Assembly: GCA_029266335.1 (NCBI GenBank) | Contig: JAQSXC010000018.1 | Coordinates: 1-64,000 of the forward strand | Direction of reading: 5' to 3' | DNA from: Eubacterium sp. | GTDB taxonomy: Bacteria; Bacillota; Clostridia; Acetivibrionales; DSM-1351 | DNA length: 64,000 nt | In this document: positions 31,236-41,170 of the stretch, piece after piece | Position numbering within the stretch: the first letter of the stretch is position 1 | How the letters are laid out: each line of letters begins with the position of its first letter | The notes under the pieces: model-generated | Databases searched by the model: none | Told to the model about the DNA's origin: nothing | The model's input: the letters and a program-made list of their open reading frames with translations, nothing else | Program-made: the position numbers and the translations under genes

Positions 31236-32071
31236 GGATGGCTAAGAAAAGAATAACTGCGGGAAAAATAATTGTAGCAGTATTGGCCTTATTATGGCTG
31301 GTTGTTGCAGGAGCTCCATTTTACTTTATGGTGGCCTCAGCCTTCAAAGAACAGTTTGAGATTCTTACCTCGGGAGTATTTGCAGTGCCAAAGGGTTTCT
31401 ATTTTGAAAACTTTGTTAAGGTAATACAGAGCCAGTTTTATAAATATCTGCTGAATAGTACTTTCGTGGTGGCTGTTTCACTGGTGCTGATATTAATTAC
31501 AGCACTGTGTGCGGCGTATCCGTTTTCAAGATTCAAATTCAAACTGAACAAGCCTTTATTCGGGCTGGTTGTGGCTGCCATGGCTGTGCCCATACATGTA
31601 ACCCTCATACCTGTTTTTCAGCTGACACAAAAAATGCATTTATACGATACGATTTTCGCACTTATAGGTCCATATACCGCCTTTAATCTTCCAATATCGG
31701 TATTTATACTGACCAGTTTTATGGCGGAAATACCCAGGGAACTTGAAGAATCTGCCGAGATAGACGGGTGCGGAAAATACAGAACCTTCTTCCATATTAT
31801 TGCACCTTTGTCCAAGCCAGGCCTGGCTACATTGGCCATATACAACGCTGTTAACATGTGGAATGAATTCAGTTTTGCACTTGTATTGACCCAATCTGCC
31901 AAAAGCAGAACTTTGCCTCTGTCAATATGGGAATTCCAGGGACAGTATAATTCCAATATTCCCATGATTATGGCTGTTTTATCCCTGTGTGCACTGCCCA
32001 TGATAGTTGCTTTTGCAGTAGGACAGGATAAACTGATAAAGGGAATGATGGCAGGAGCTGTCAAAGGTTAG
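31232..32071 (+). CDS. Sugar ABC transporter permease (MalG-like)
   Basis: ESAEIDGCGKYRTFFHIIAPLSKPGLAT; overlaps the upstream stop. Confidence 0.9.
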   Translation: MRMAKKRITAGKIIVAVLALLWLVVAGAPFYFMVASAFKEQFEILTSGVFAVPKGFYFENFVKVIQSQFYKYLLNSTFVVAVSLVLILITALCAAYPFSRFKFKLNKPLFGLVVAAMAVPIHVTLIPVFQLTQKMHLYDTIFALIGPYTAFNLPISVFILTSFMAEIPRELEESAEIDGCGKYRTFFHIIAPLSKPGLATLAIYNAVNMWNEFSFALVLTQSAKSRTLPLSIWEFQGQYNSNIPMIMAVLSLCALPMIVAFAVGQDKLIKGMMAGAVKG

Positions 32072-32186
32072 GCAGCAGAAAATCCCATCAGCGGAATAGT
32101 GTTGTTACCTGCACTGATATGTGGTATATATTAGTTTATAAGGTCTTACATAAAAGTGTTTGCAGAAGATTATACAGGAGGTCTGC

Positions 32187-33485
32187 ATGCGGAAAATATC
32201 TCAAATCCTTATTGTACTTATAATTGCTTCCCAGTTGTCAGGTTGTTTTTATGACGGTCAGATCGGCAATAAGGCACGCCAGCCTCAGAAAAAACAGCTT
32301 ACTCTGTATTCAATTCAGGGGGATTCCGCTGTTAATCTTGTTATAGCTGATTCTGTCAGGAGATTTGAGAGTAACAATAGCGGCTTTGAAGTTATAAATG
32401 AAATAATTCCAAATGATTTATATAAAAACAGGTTATCGGTATGTGTCGCAACAAATCAGATGCCCGATGTCTTTCCAACCTGGTCGGGAAGTGTGCTGAA
32501 GGAGTATATCAGCATAGGCGGTGTTGTAAACCTTGAAAAGTTTATGAGTCAGGATAACTACAGTTCCAGATTTAATGAAAAAGCTCTGGAAATGGTTACC
32601 GATGACAATGGGATATGGGGAGTGCCGGTTGAAAATCTGACCATTGCCTTGATATTTTACAATAAAAATATTTACAAGTCGCTAAATCTTAGTGAACCTA
32701 AAGACTTTAATCAGCTTAAGAAAAATATACAAATACTTAAAGAACATGGCTACATACCTTTTGCCCTGTCAAACAGAACAGCCTGGACGGGGTCCATGTT
32801 CTATATGTATTTCGTGGACAGATTGGGTGGTCCGTCAGTTTTTGATGATGCTGCCAATAGAAAAAACTCGGGTTCCTTTGATAATGAGATTTTTGTAAAG
32901 GCGGGAGATATGGTGCAGCAGCTGGTTAATATGGGGGCATTTCCCAGAGGCTTTAACTGGATGGATGAGGACTCCGGAGATTCCCGTAATCTTTTGTATA
33001 ATAACTCAGCAGCCATGGTATTGTCGGGAAGCTGGTTCCTTAGTAATGTAAAATATGAAAACCCTGAATTTTATGACAATATAGGAGTTTTTCCTTTTCC
33101 CTCCATACCGGGAGGAAAGGGGAATCCTCAAAATACTATCGGCTGTCTGGGAGATAATTTTTATTCCATAGCCAGCTCCAGTAACAATATTGAAGAGGCC
33201 TTTGAACTTCTGAAGTATCTTATTGATGATACTGCAGTACAAAAACGTATTGAAGCAGGTAAGATTCCCCCTGTTAAAGATCCCGATTTAAAAGATCCCT
33301 TGACTGCAAAGGTATTGGACTATATAAATAAATCACCAAATGTTCAGTTCTGGTATGACCAATACCTGCCCCCAAAGCTCTCGGAAGCCCATTTGGCGTT
33401 GACAAGACAGATATTTGGAGGAGAGGACCCGAAACGTGCTGCAAAAACCATGGAAGATATAACTCGTCAGTACTATGATCAATAA
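32187..33485 (+). CDS. Solute-binding lipoprotein, paralogue of 28806..30173, next to YesM/YesN
   Basis: Lipobox LSGCFYD; collinear similarity (MPDVFPTWSG, WTGSMFYMYFVDRLGG, DEDSGDSRNLLY, IEAGKIPPVK). Confidence 0.88.
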   Translation: MRKISQILIVLIIASQLSGCFYDGQIGNKARQPQKKQLTLYSIQGDSAVNLVIADSVRRFESNNSGFEVINEIIPNDLYKNRLSVCVATNQMPDVFPTWSGSVLKEYISIGGVVNLEKFMSQDNYSSRFNEKALEMVTDDNGIWGVPVENLTIALIFYNKNIYKSLNLSEPKDFNQLKKNIQILKEHGYIPFALSNRTAWTGSMFYMYFVDRLGGPSVFDDAANRKNSGSFDNEIFVKAGDMVQQLVNMGAFPRGFNWMDEDSGDSRNLLYNNSAAMVLSGSWFLSNVKYENPEFYDNIGVFPFPSIPGGKGNPQNTIGCLGDNFYSIASSSNNIEEAFELLKYLIDDTAVQKRIEAGKIPPVKDPDLKDPLTAKVLDYINKSPNVQFWYDQYLPPKLSEAHLALTRQIFGGEDPKRAAKTMEDITRQYYDQ

Positions 33486-33497
33486 AGGGTGAACAAT

Positions 33498-35288
33498 ATG
33501 AAGAACCGGTTATTACAATTAGCCAAACAAAAATTACGAAATACACCATTCAGGTCAAAACTAACCTATTATCTTGTAATAACCATATGTCTGACTGTTT
33601 TAATCGTAGTCGGTTTTTCATATTCTGTCACTAGCAGGTCTATCAAGCAGCAGGCAAAAGATATGACCATGCTCCAGTTGGAACAGAACACCTCAAACCT
33701 TGAAGACTACCTCAAAAATATTGAAAGTACACCTGACAGTATTGTAACTGACAGAAGCCTGCAGGAGTATCTTTCAAATCATGATGAAGACAGTCTGGAA
33801 TTTTCGTCAAAGGTTGATGATGTCTATCGTTCAATGTCAAATATCATGGGGGCAAAAAGAGATATACTCTATGTTTTTCTTTACAAGGCACTGGATAACA
33901 AGGTTCTCTATCTGGGACCAACAAAGGCAGGAAGGAACTCTGACTACTCTAATGTTGTGGCTTATCTCTCAAAAAGTGATATTACCGGCAGTCCCATCAG
34001 GGTAAGCTTCAGACAGGACCCGGTTATTACCAACAAGTACACTTTTACCATATACCAGCCTATTTTTGATATATACAGGATAAAGAAACCCATAGGCATG
34101 CTTGGCATATCAGTTGCCGAAGATGTTGTTGCCAGGTTTTATTCCCACAGAAACAGAAATCTTCCTCTTGAAACCTATATAATGAACGGTGAAGGGACAA
34201 TAGTTTCACATGTTGACAAGTCCAAACTGTTAACCGATACAGGACTTCAGAACATATTGAACAAGCAGGACGGTGCGGCTGAAATCGGCGGCAAGCTTGT
34301 TGTATACAAATATATAAAGGATTGGGACTGGTATGTTATTGGTACACTTCCCATAAGCTACCTGCTCAAGGACAGCAATGCCATGTTGTTTGCCATAGTT
34401 TTCATAGTTCTGCTGACTATTATTCTTGCCTCCTTCATATCACTGATTTTCAGCAAACACCTGCTGAGGCCTTTTAATGACCTTATTTTCAGAATGTCCA
34501 TGGTATCCAGGGGTGATCTGACTACCAGAATAAATCTTGAGGATCACGGCTATGATTTCGAACAGGTATCCAAAGGCTTCAACCTGATGGTTGAACAAAT
34601 AAATGTATTGATGCAGAAAATATATGATGAGCAGCGCCAGCTGAAGGAGATTGAGTTCAAGGCACTTCAGTCACAGATTAATCCTCACTTTCTATACAAT
34701 ACTCTGGAATCAATACATTGGCAGGCCTTGCTTAACGGGCACCATGAGATTTCCACAATGGTGAAGGCACTTGCAGGGTTCTACAGAATAAGCCTCAGCA
34801 AGGGAGAGGCTATTATACCCCTTAAAAATGAGTCCGAGCATGTTGAGAACTATTTGACCATACAGGAAATGCGCTATAAGGATAAAATGGAGAGTTATAT
34901 GGATATCCCTGAGGAATTCATGAATGTTATGATACCAAAAATGACTCTGCAGCCTCTGGTGGAGAACTCCATTTATCACGGATTGAGAATTAAACAGGTT
35001 AAGGGTTTTATTAAAATAACCGCAATCAGGGAAGGTGACGACCTTGTGGTCAAGGTTATTGATAACGGTACCGGAATGACACCCGGGCAGATAAACAGCC
35101 TGAACCGCACCCTTGAGGACAATGATTCCAGCGTGGGCTATGGTGTGAGGAATGTACACAGGAGAATAAAGCTCTTTTTTGGCAACCCCTATGGTCTGTA
35201 CTATGAAAGCAATGAGTATGGCGGAGTGACTGTGAACGTAAGGCTTCACATGAATACTACAGATAACAATATATACAGGCATGCCTGA
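33498..35288 (+). CDS. Sensor histidine kinase, YesM family
   Basis: Two TM segments, HAMP-like region, LQSQINPHFLYNTLESIHW, PLVENSIYHGL. Confidence 0.92.
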   Translation: MKNRLLQLAKQKLRNTPFRSKLTYYLVITICLTVLIVVGFSYSVTSRSIKQQAKDMTMLQLEQNTSNLEDYLKNIESTPDSIVTDRSLQEYLSNHDEDSLEFSSKVDDVYRSMSNIMGAKRDILYVFLYKALDNKVLYLGPTKAGRNSDYSNVVAYLSKSDITGSPIRVSFRQDPVITNKYTFTIYQPIFDIYRIKKPIGMLGISVAEDVVARFYSHRNRNLPLETYIMNGEGTIVSHVDKSKLLTDTGLQNILNKQDGAAEIGGKLVVYKYIKDWDWYVIGTLPISYLLKDSNAMLFAIVFIVLLTIILASFISLIFSKHLLRPFNDLIFRMSMVSRGDLTTRINLEDHGYDFEQVSKGFNLMVEQINVLMQKIYDEQRQLKEIEFKALQSQINPHFLYNTLESIHWQALLNGHHEISTMVKALAGFYRISLSKGEAIIPLKNESEHVENYLTIQEMRYKDKMESYMDIPEEFMNVMIPKMTLQPLVENSIYHGLRIKQVKGFIKITAIREGDDLVVKVIDNGTGMTPGQINSLNRTLEDNDSSVGYGVRNVHRRIKLFFGNPYGLYYESNEYGGVTVNVRLHMNTTDNNIYRHA

Positions 35289-35310
35289 AAGGAAAGGTCG
35301 GTGAAATATA

Positions 35311-36864
35311 TTGTATAAAGTCTTGATAGTAGATGATGAGATCATGATACGAAACGGATTATATAATATGATTCCGTGGAATACGCTGGAGATAGATGAT
35401 ATTCTTACTGCTTCCTGTGCCCAGGAAGCTCTGGAAATTGCCCGCGAAACAAAACCCGATATAATGCTGACCGATATTTGTATGCCTGAAATGGATGGCC
35501 TTGAAATGACAAAGCTTATGCTGGATATACTTCCTGATCTGAAGGTTATCGTACTTACAGGCTATGATGATTTCAAGTATGCCCAGAAAAGCTGTTCTCT
35601 CGGCGTGAAGGAATTTATACTCAAGCCTGTGGACGAGGTTTCTTTGGTAAACAGCATCAAATTGCAGGTTGAGAACATTAAAAATGAGATACAGTCCTCT
35701 TTAAAATGTAATATCCTGAACAGAAAAAGAGTACTTGAAAACCAGAGAGCCTTTGAAAAATCGCTAATGCAGCTCACCGAAAAAATTGCAGAGTCTGACG
35801 ACATCAAAATAGATGATCTGAATATTGAAGAGGACTGTCAATACCAGGTAGCCTTGTTATCGCCTGTTATTGAAGAAAACAGTGTATGGGAGCAGCATAA
35901 GAACCTTCTTTTAATGTCTATAAAAAGTTTACTCATCAATATTATTGACTCAAATAACTCAGGTTGGACCTTCCAGAACAGGGAAGGCGACATAGTTGTG
36001 ATCTTCTACGTCATGGCCGGAGACGAAGGAGCCGAAGATCAGATTCTGAAGCTCCGGGAAATTGTAAATACCGAGTATGATGTGGACCTGGACATGGGTG
36101 TGGGGCCGGTTGTATCCCACATATCCAAAATCAAGGTTTCCTACGGCAAGGCCAAAGAAAACAGGAGCGGGGAGCCTCAGGTCAATCTAAAGCCGGCCGA
36201 CGAAAAGAGTGAAGCCCTGTCAAAAAGGTCGGACAATCTTCAGTTCTATAAGGTGAAGATGCTTGAGAGTATTCAGGATACTGAAACCGCCAAGAAATAT
36301 CTGAAAATGTACATTGATGATATCAAAAATTCCGGTATGAAAAAAACAAGTGCCGAGCAGAAGTTCTATGACCTTGCCTCAGCTTTTTACTGGGAATATC
36401 TGAAAGCTACGGGCTACACAACTGACGGGCGGCTGGAAACCTTTATCACCACTCTGCAGAGCAATGATCTGGAAAACTGCTGCGTTTTTACCGAAATGTT
36501 CATTGCCAAGCTGATGTACTCCAACAAAAAGCAGATGCATGAAATTGTCGAGGCTGCGGCAAAGTTCATAAATGAGCGTTTCACAGAAGACCTGACGGTA
36601 TTTACACTTGCAGAACAATTTCATGTGGCACGCAATTACTTCTCAAGACTTTTTAAAAAGGAAATGGGAGAAGGCTGCAACGAATACATAACAAGACTGC
36701 GCATTGAAAAAGCCAAGCAGTTTTTAGGGGCTTCCCGTCTTAAAACCTATGAAATAGCCGAAAAGGTTGGCTATCATGATACCAACTACTTCTCGCTGGC
36801 ATTTAAGAAGAATACCGGATTATCTCCCAAAGAGTTCAGGGAGAAACTGAATAATCCGGAATAG
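35311..36864 (+). CDS. Response regulator, YesN family (REC + AraC HTH)
   Basis: VLIVDDEIMIRNGL...MLTDICMPEMDGLE; C-terminal AraC HTH. Confidence 0.92.
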   Translation: MYKVLIVDDEIMIRNGLYNMIPWNTLEIDDILTASCAQEALEIARETKPDIMLTDICMPEMDGLEMTKLMLDILPDLKVIVLTGYDDFKYAQKSCSLGVKEFILKPVDEVSLVNSIKLQVENIKNEIQSSLKCNILNRKRVLENQRAFEKSLMQLTEKIAESDDIKIDDLNIEEDCQYQVALLSPVIEENSVWEQHKNLLLMSIKSLLINIIDSNNSGWTFQNREGDIVVIFYVMAGDEGAEDQILKLREIVNTEYDVDLDMGVGPVVSHISKIKVSYGKAKENRSGEPQVNLKPADEKSEALSKRSDNLQFYKVKMLESIQDTETAKKYLKMYIDDIKNSGMKKTSAEQKFYDLASAFYWEYLKATGYTTDGRLETFITTLQSNDLENCCVFTEMFIAKLMYSNKKQMHEIVEAAAKFINERFTEDLTVFTLAEQFHVARNYFSRLFKKEMGEGCNEYITRLRIEKAKQFLGASRLKTYEIAEKVGYHDTNYFSLAFKKNTGLSPKEFREKLNNPE

Positions 36865-36966
36865 GTTCATTTTAAAACAGGGCTGATACAAGTTGAAAAT
36901 GTGGATAACATAGTAGTTATAAATAGATAACTTTAAATTACAAAAAGAATAGGAGATGCTGCAATT

Positions 36967-39141
36967 ATGGCTGTAAATACCAGAATTTTTCACTGTGACG
37001 AATATTTTCGTCTCCCAAGAAATGAGAAAAAGGAATTTGACAGTATCATTCTGAAAGAACTTGAAGAAAAACCGGTAGAGCATTTGGATACGGAATGGGG
37101 AAGATTTGAAAATCTGCCGCCAATGTCCGAGGAAGAAATAGATAAGCTGGCTGATGAGGTTTTAGGTGAAATGTCTTTAGAGCAGAAGGTTCATCAAATG
37201 TCCTGCGATAACTATGCCAGATATGCTCCTATTAATCCTCCAAGATACAATTATATACCGTACTATGCAGGAGAAGACCGTGAATTGAATATTCCTGCCG
37301 TAAAGTTTACCGACGGCCCTACAGGTATAGTAATGGGCTACCACTCTACAGCTTTTCCTGTATCCATAGCCCGGGGCTCTTCCTGGGATACCGGGCTTGA
37401 GGAGCGGGTGGGAGAGGTGATTGGCATAGAGGGCCGCTCGGGCGGCGCCAACTTCTTTGCGGGTGTCTGTATAAACCTGCTGCGCCACCCTGCATGGGGA
37501 CGTGCCCAGGAGACCTATGGAGAGGATACCTGTCTCCTGGGTAAAATGGGAGCGGCTCTGACCAAAGGGGTACAGAAACACATGATGGCCTGTGTAAAGC
37601 ATTATGCTGCAAACAGCATGGAAAACGCCCGCTTCAAGGTGGACGTTCAAATGGATGAAAGAACTCTGAGAGAAATATATCTTCCTCACTTCAAAGCATG
37701 TGTGGATGCGGGCGCAGCGGCCGTAATGAGCTCCTATAACCGTGTCAGGGGTCAGTGGTGCGGACACAATGATTACCTGCTGAATCATATACTTAATGGT
37801 GACTGGGACTTCAAAGGACTTGTAATGTCAGACTTTATATGGGGTGTGAGAGATACTGTTGAGGCGGCTAATGGCGGTATGTGCATAGAGATGTATGCAA
37901 CACAGTACTTCGGAGAAAGACTGGTTGAAGCAGTAAAAGCCGGCAAGGTCGATGAAAGCAGGATAGATACCGCTGTAAGACGTATTCTGAGACAAAAGAT
38001 CAGATTCTCCTTTATTGGTGACAAAAATCTGTATTCTGAAGATACAATGGGTTCAAAGGAACATGCTGCACTGGCACAGGAAGTATCTGAAAAGTCTACC
38101 GTCCTTCTTAGAAATGAGGGTATACTGCCTCTTAAAAAGGATAGTCTGAAGAAAATAACAGTAATAGGCAAACTTGCAGTTGAACCCAATACAGGGGATC
38201 TTAAAGGCAGCAGTGCCGTTTTTCCGCCATATGCGGTAACTCCGCTGCAGGGACTTGTCAATGAGGCTGGCAACAGTATTGAAGTTATCTATGTTGACGG
38301 CAGAACACCTCATCAGGCACAGGAACTATCCAGGGATGCAGATGCAGTTGTTATTGTTGCCGGACTTACATCACTTGATGAAGGTGAATTTATTACAAAT
38401 GGAGGGGATATTGGCGGAGACAGAAAAAATCTGGGTCTGCATCCTGAGGATGAGGATCTGATTGAAGCTGTTTCAAGGGTTAACCCCAATGTGATAGTTG
38501 TTATACAGGGTGGAAGCACAATTATAGTAGAACCATGGAAAAACCGTGTCAGAGCAATATTGATGCAGTGGTATCCGGGTATGGAGGGCGGAACAGCTCT
38601 GGCCAATGTTCTGTTCGGAAAGATAAACCCTTCTGCAAAGCTTCCCGTTACAGTTCCTGCAACACCGCAGCAACTGCCATATTACGATATTGATGCAACT
38701 GCAATAGTTTATGATTATTATCACGGGTATTTTCTGGCAGATAAGAACAAATACCAGGTTACCTACCCCTTTGGCTTCGGATTGAGCTATACAACCTACA
38801 GCTACAGCAATGCAAAAGCAAGCCCGGTCAATGGCAGGGTTACTGTTTCAGTAGATGTTAAAAACGCCGGGGAGGTTGCCGGGGACGAGATTGTTCAGCT
38901 GTATATCGGTTATATGGATTCAAAGGTTGAACGTCACGTCAAGGATCTAAAGGGCTTTACCAAGGTTCATCTTGAGCCGGGAGAGACCAGAACTGTGTCC
39001 ATATCGCTGGATAAGGAAGAGCTGGCATACTATTGTGAAAGCTCCGGGAGCTGGGTAGTGGAGGATATCGGTTACATTGCAATGATTGGTGCCTCTTCGG
39101 CTGATAAAGACCTGCTTAAAACAGAGTTTAACCTAGTTTAA
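36967..39141 (+). CDS. Glycoside hydrolase family 3 beta-glycosidase
   Basis: VMSDFIWGVRDTVEAANGG nucleophile region, ARDADAVVIVAG-like and FGFGLSYTTYSYSN C-terminal motifs. Confidence 0.9.
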   Translation: MAVNTRIFHCDEYFRLPRNEKKEFDSIILKELEEKPVEHLDTEWGRFENLPPMSEEEIDKLADEVLGEMSLEQKVHQMSCDNYARYAPINPPRYNYIPYYAGEDRELNIPAVKFTDGPTGIVMGYHSTAFPVSIARGSSWDTGLEERVGEVIGIEGRSGGANFFAGVCINLLRHPAWGRAQETYGEDTCLLGKMGAALTKGVQKHMMACVKHYAANSMENARFKVDVQMDERTLREIYLPHFKACVDAGAAAVMSSYNRVRGQWCGHNDYLLNHILNGDWDFKGLVMSDFIWGVRDTVEAANGGMCIEMYATQYFGERLVEAVKAGKVDESRIDTAVRRILRQKIRFSFIGDKNLYSEDTMGSKEHAALAQEVSEKSTVLLRNEGILPLKKDSLKKITVIGKLAVEPNTGDLKGSSAVFPPYAVTPLQGLVNEAGNSIEVIYVDGRTPHQAQELSRDADAVVIVAGLTSLDEGEFITNGGDIGGDRKNLGLHPEDEDLIEAVSRVNPNVIVVIQGGSTIIVEPWKNRVRAILMQWYPGMEGGTALANVLFGKINPSAKLPVTVPATPQQLPYYDIDATAIVYDYYHGYFLADKNKYQVTYPFGFGLSYTTYSYSNAKASPVNGRVTVSVDVKNAGEVAGDEIVQLYIGYMDSKVERHVKDLKGFTKVHLEPGETRTVSISLDKEELAYYCESSGSWVVEDIGYIAMIGASSADKDLLKTEFNLV

Positions 39142-39195
39142 AATTGAAAATCAGCAAGTGCTGAATATTTTATATGCAAGAACAGGATAATTGAA

Positions 39196-39235
39196 CCCAA
39201 ATGCTGAAGCGGGGAGGCTTCGGCATTTGGGTTTT
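39196..39235 (+). terminator. Rho-independent terminator
   Basis: CCCAAATGCTGAAGC-ggggag-GCTTCGGCATTTGGG followed by TTTT. Confidence 0.85.
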
Positions 39236-39338
39236 CTGCTCCGAATTTGTGTGCGGGATAGGCTTATTAACAATTCTGGCTGTTATTTCATAATATAATC
39301 TAGAGTGCAATACTATTTTTAAAGTAAGGAATTGAAAT

Positions 39339-40169
39339 ATGGTTTTCTCAGACGCAGAGAATTTTTTTAGCAATAGGGCGGCGATTTTTCTGTCAGCTAT
39401 GAGCTATCAGACATATCCGCTTTTTCTGGAAGGAAAACTGATCCTGCCAAAAGGTTTTGAATTGCGATATACCATCAGAGCCCTTGCAAACGTTGAAAAC
39501 CCCTCGGAGGAAGTTTTCGGATTTATTGCTGAAGCAAAGGACATGATCGTTATTGCATTTAGAGGATATGCCTCATATCCGGCAGACCTTATCGCAGCAT
39601 ACGATATACTTCAGATGGAATATCCTTACGTAAGAGGCGGAGGGAAGACCTCTCGCGGCTTTACATGTATTTATACATCGGCAAGGGACGAAATAATCGG
39701 CGAATTATCAAAACTGCCGATTACAAAAAAATTATATATTACCGGGCATAACTATGGAGGAGCAATAGCTACGTTGGCTGCATTGGATATTGCCGTGAAT
39801 ACAAGGTTTATGAATTCCGCCATATATACTTATGCAAGTCCCCGTGTAGGAGACCCTGCCTTTGTTTTCAAATTCAATAAAGAGGTAAGAAATAGTATAA
39901 GGATTTATAATATTCATGACTCCTATGCGACTTTCCCGGATCCGGTATATATGCCTCCATTCACTGAAGAAGGCTTGTTTTATCAACATGTAGGGCTTGA
40001 CTACCCTATCTCTTTCCAGCTTAACAATACTCCGCGGAACGATTCCATCAGCTGCTATTTTAATTATCTCGGAAAAACGGATCAGTATTTTACAAAAATG
40101 CTATGCAGTGAAAATCCGGGTTTTTGTCCCGATACAAAAATTTGCCTGCCTTTTCAAAAAACATGTTAA
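39339..40169 (+). CDS. Class-3 lipase-fold protein lacking the nucleophile Ser (pseudo-lipase)
   Basis: YITGHNYGGAIATLAAL aligns with YITGYSLGAALVVLAAL of the next gene; Cys-rich C-terminus CSENPGFCPDTKICLPFQKTC. Confidence 0.75.
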   Translation: MVFSDAENFFSNRAAIFLSAMSYQTYPLFLEGKLILPKGFELRYTIRALANVENPSEEVFGFIAEAKDMIVIAFRGYASYPADLIAAYDILQMEYPYVRGGGKTSRGFTCIYTSARDEIIGELSKLPITKKLYITGHNYGGAIATLAALDIAVNTRFMNSAIYTYASPRVGDPAFVFKFNKEVRNSIRIYNIHDSYATFPDPVYMPPFTEEGLFYQHVGLDYPISFQLNNTPRNDSISCYFNYLGKTDQYFTKMLCSENPGFCPDTKICLPFQKTC

Positions 40170-40203
40170 TGTTTACAGCTGTGTATGTAAAAAGGAGTTT
40201 CAT

Positions 40204-41052
40204 ATGATTATTCCGGAAATCAATTATTTCTTTAACAGTAAAGATGCAATAATGCTGGCGGCTATGTGCCATCAGTCAAATCTGATTTTTGAAGAGGAAG
40301 AGCTGATCCTTCCAAAAGGCTTTATACTCCGGCATACTATTTGTGCTTTAGCCGGTGTGGAGGAACCTGAAGAGGAAGTATTCGGCTTTATAGCAGAGTC
40401 ATTTGATAAAATAATTATTGCTTTCAGAGGAACCGATTCCTTTAAGGATAATGAATCCGATCAGGACCTGTATCAGGTACCCTATCCTTTTGTCGGAAAT
40501 GCCGGTGAAACCCACCGTGGTTTTACTTGTATTTATCAGTCTGCAAGGGACCAAATTATAAGCGAATTAAACAGGCTTCCTGGACAAAAAAGACTTTATA
40601 TTACCGGCTACAGTCTGGGAGCGGCTCTGGTAGTTTTGGCCGCGCTGGATATTGCTGTGAACACACGGTTTGAAAATCCCATAGTGTATACATATGGCAG
40701 TCCCCGTACGGGGGATCCTGTCTTTGCTGCCCGTTTCAACCAGACAGTTGAAAATAGTATCCGCATATTTAATGTTCATGATGTTATTCCAACAATACCG
40801 GCCCGGAAATACCCTCCGCCATTCACAAAAGAAGGCATATATTATCAGCATGTAAGGAGAATGTATCCTGTCTCTTTTCAGCTGAACAGTATTGCACGTG
40901 CACATTATATAGGCTGCTATTTTAATTGTTTAAAGAAAAGTAATCCTGACTTTGCAAAAGCATTATGTGCTGATAACCCCGGTTTCTGCCCCAATACTGA
41001 AATATGTGTTCCATTCATTGGCATATGCAGTGAAAATGAATTTTTTAAGTAA
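40204..41052 (+). CDS. Class-3 lipase-like protein, tandem paralogue
   Basis: GYSLGAA elbow, FRGTDS, YGSPRTGDPVFA, NVHDVIPTIP; Cys-rich C-terminus CADNPGFCPNTEICVPFIGIC. Confidence 0.8.
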   Translation: MIIPEINYFFNSKDAIMLAAMCHQSNLIFEEEELILPKGFILRHTICALAGVEEPEEEVFGFIAESFDKIIIAFRGTDSFKDNESDQDLYQVPYPFVGNAGETHRGFTCIYQSARDQIISELNRLPGQKRLYITGYSLGAALVVLAALDIAVNTRFENPIVYTYGSPRTGDPVFAARFNQTVENSIRIFNVHDVIPTIPARKYPPPFTKEGIYYQHVRRMYPVSFQLNSIARAHYIGCYFNCLKKSNPDFAKALCADNPGFCPNTEICVPFIGICSENEFFK

Positions 41053-41077
41053 TTGCACATTATAACCATTTATTTAT

Positions 41078-41111
41078 TTTGAGAGTTTTTTGAGAGTAAT
41101 TTTGATAAAAT
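41078..41111 (+). promoter_or_regulatory. Putative SARP direct-repeat operator and -10 upstream of the hybrid kinase gene
   Basis: TTGAGAG (41079-41085) TTTT TTGAGAG (41090-41096), 9 bp, TAAAAT (41106-41111). Confidence 0.6.
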
Positions 41112-41170
41112 ATATTTGTGTTTTCAAAAAATCATATTAATAATATATTAAAGGTTTAGGTCAATTAGAG

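Noticed and set aside
34710-35345. 211-aa minus-strand ORF
   Set aside because: Antisense to the YesM kinase gene; no domain signature.
37177-37788. 203-aa minus-strand ORF
   Set aside because: Antisense to GH3; shadow ORF.
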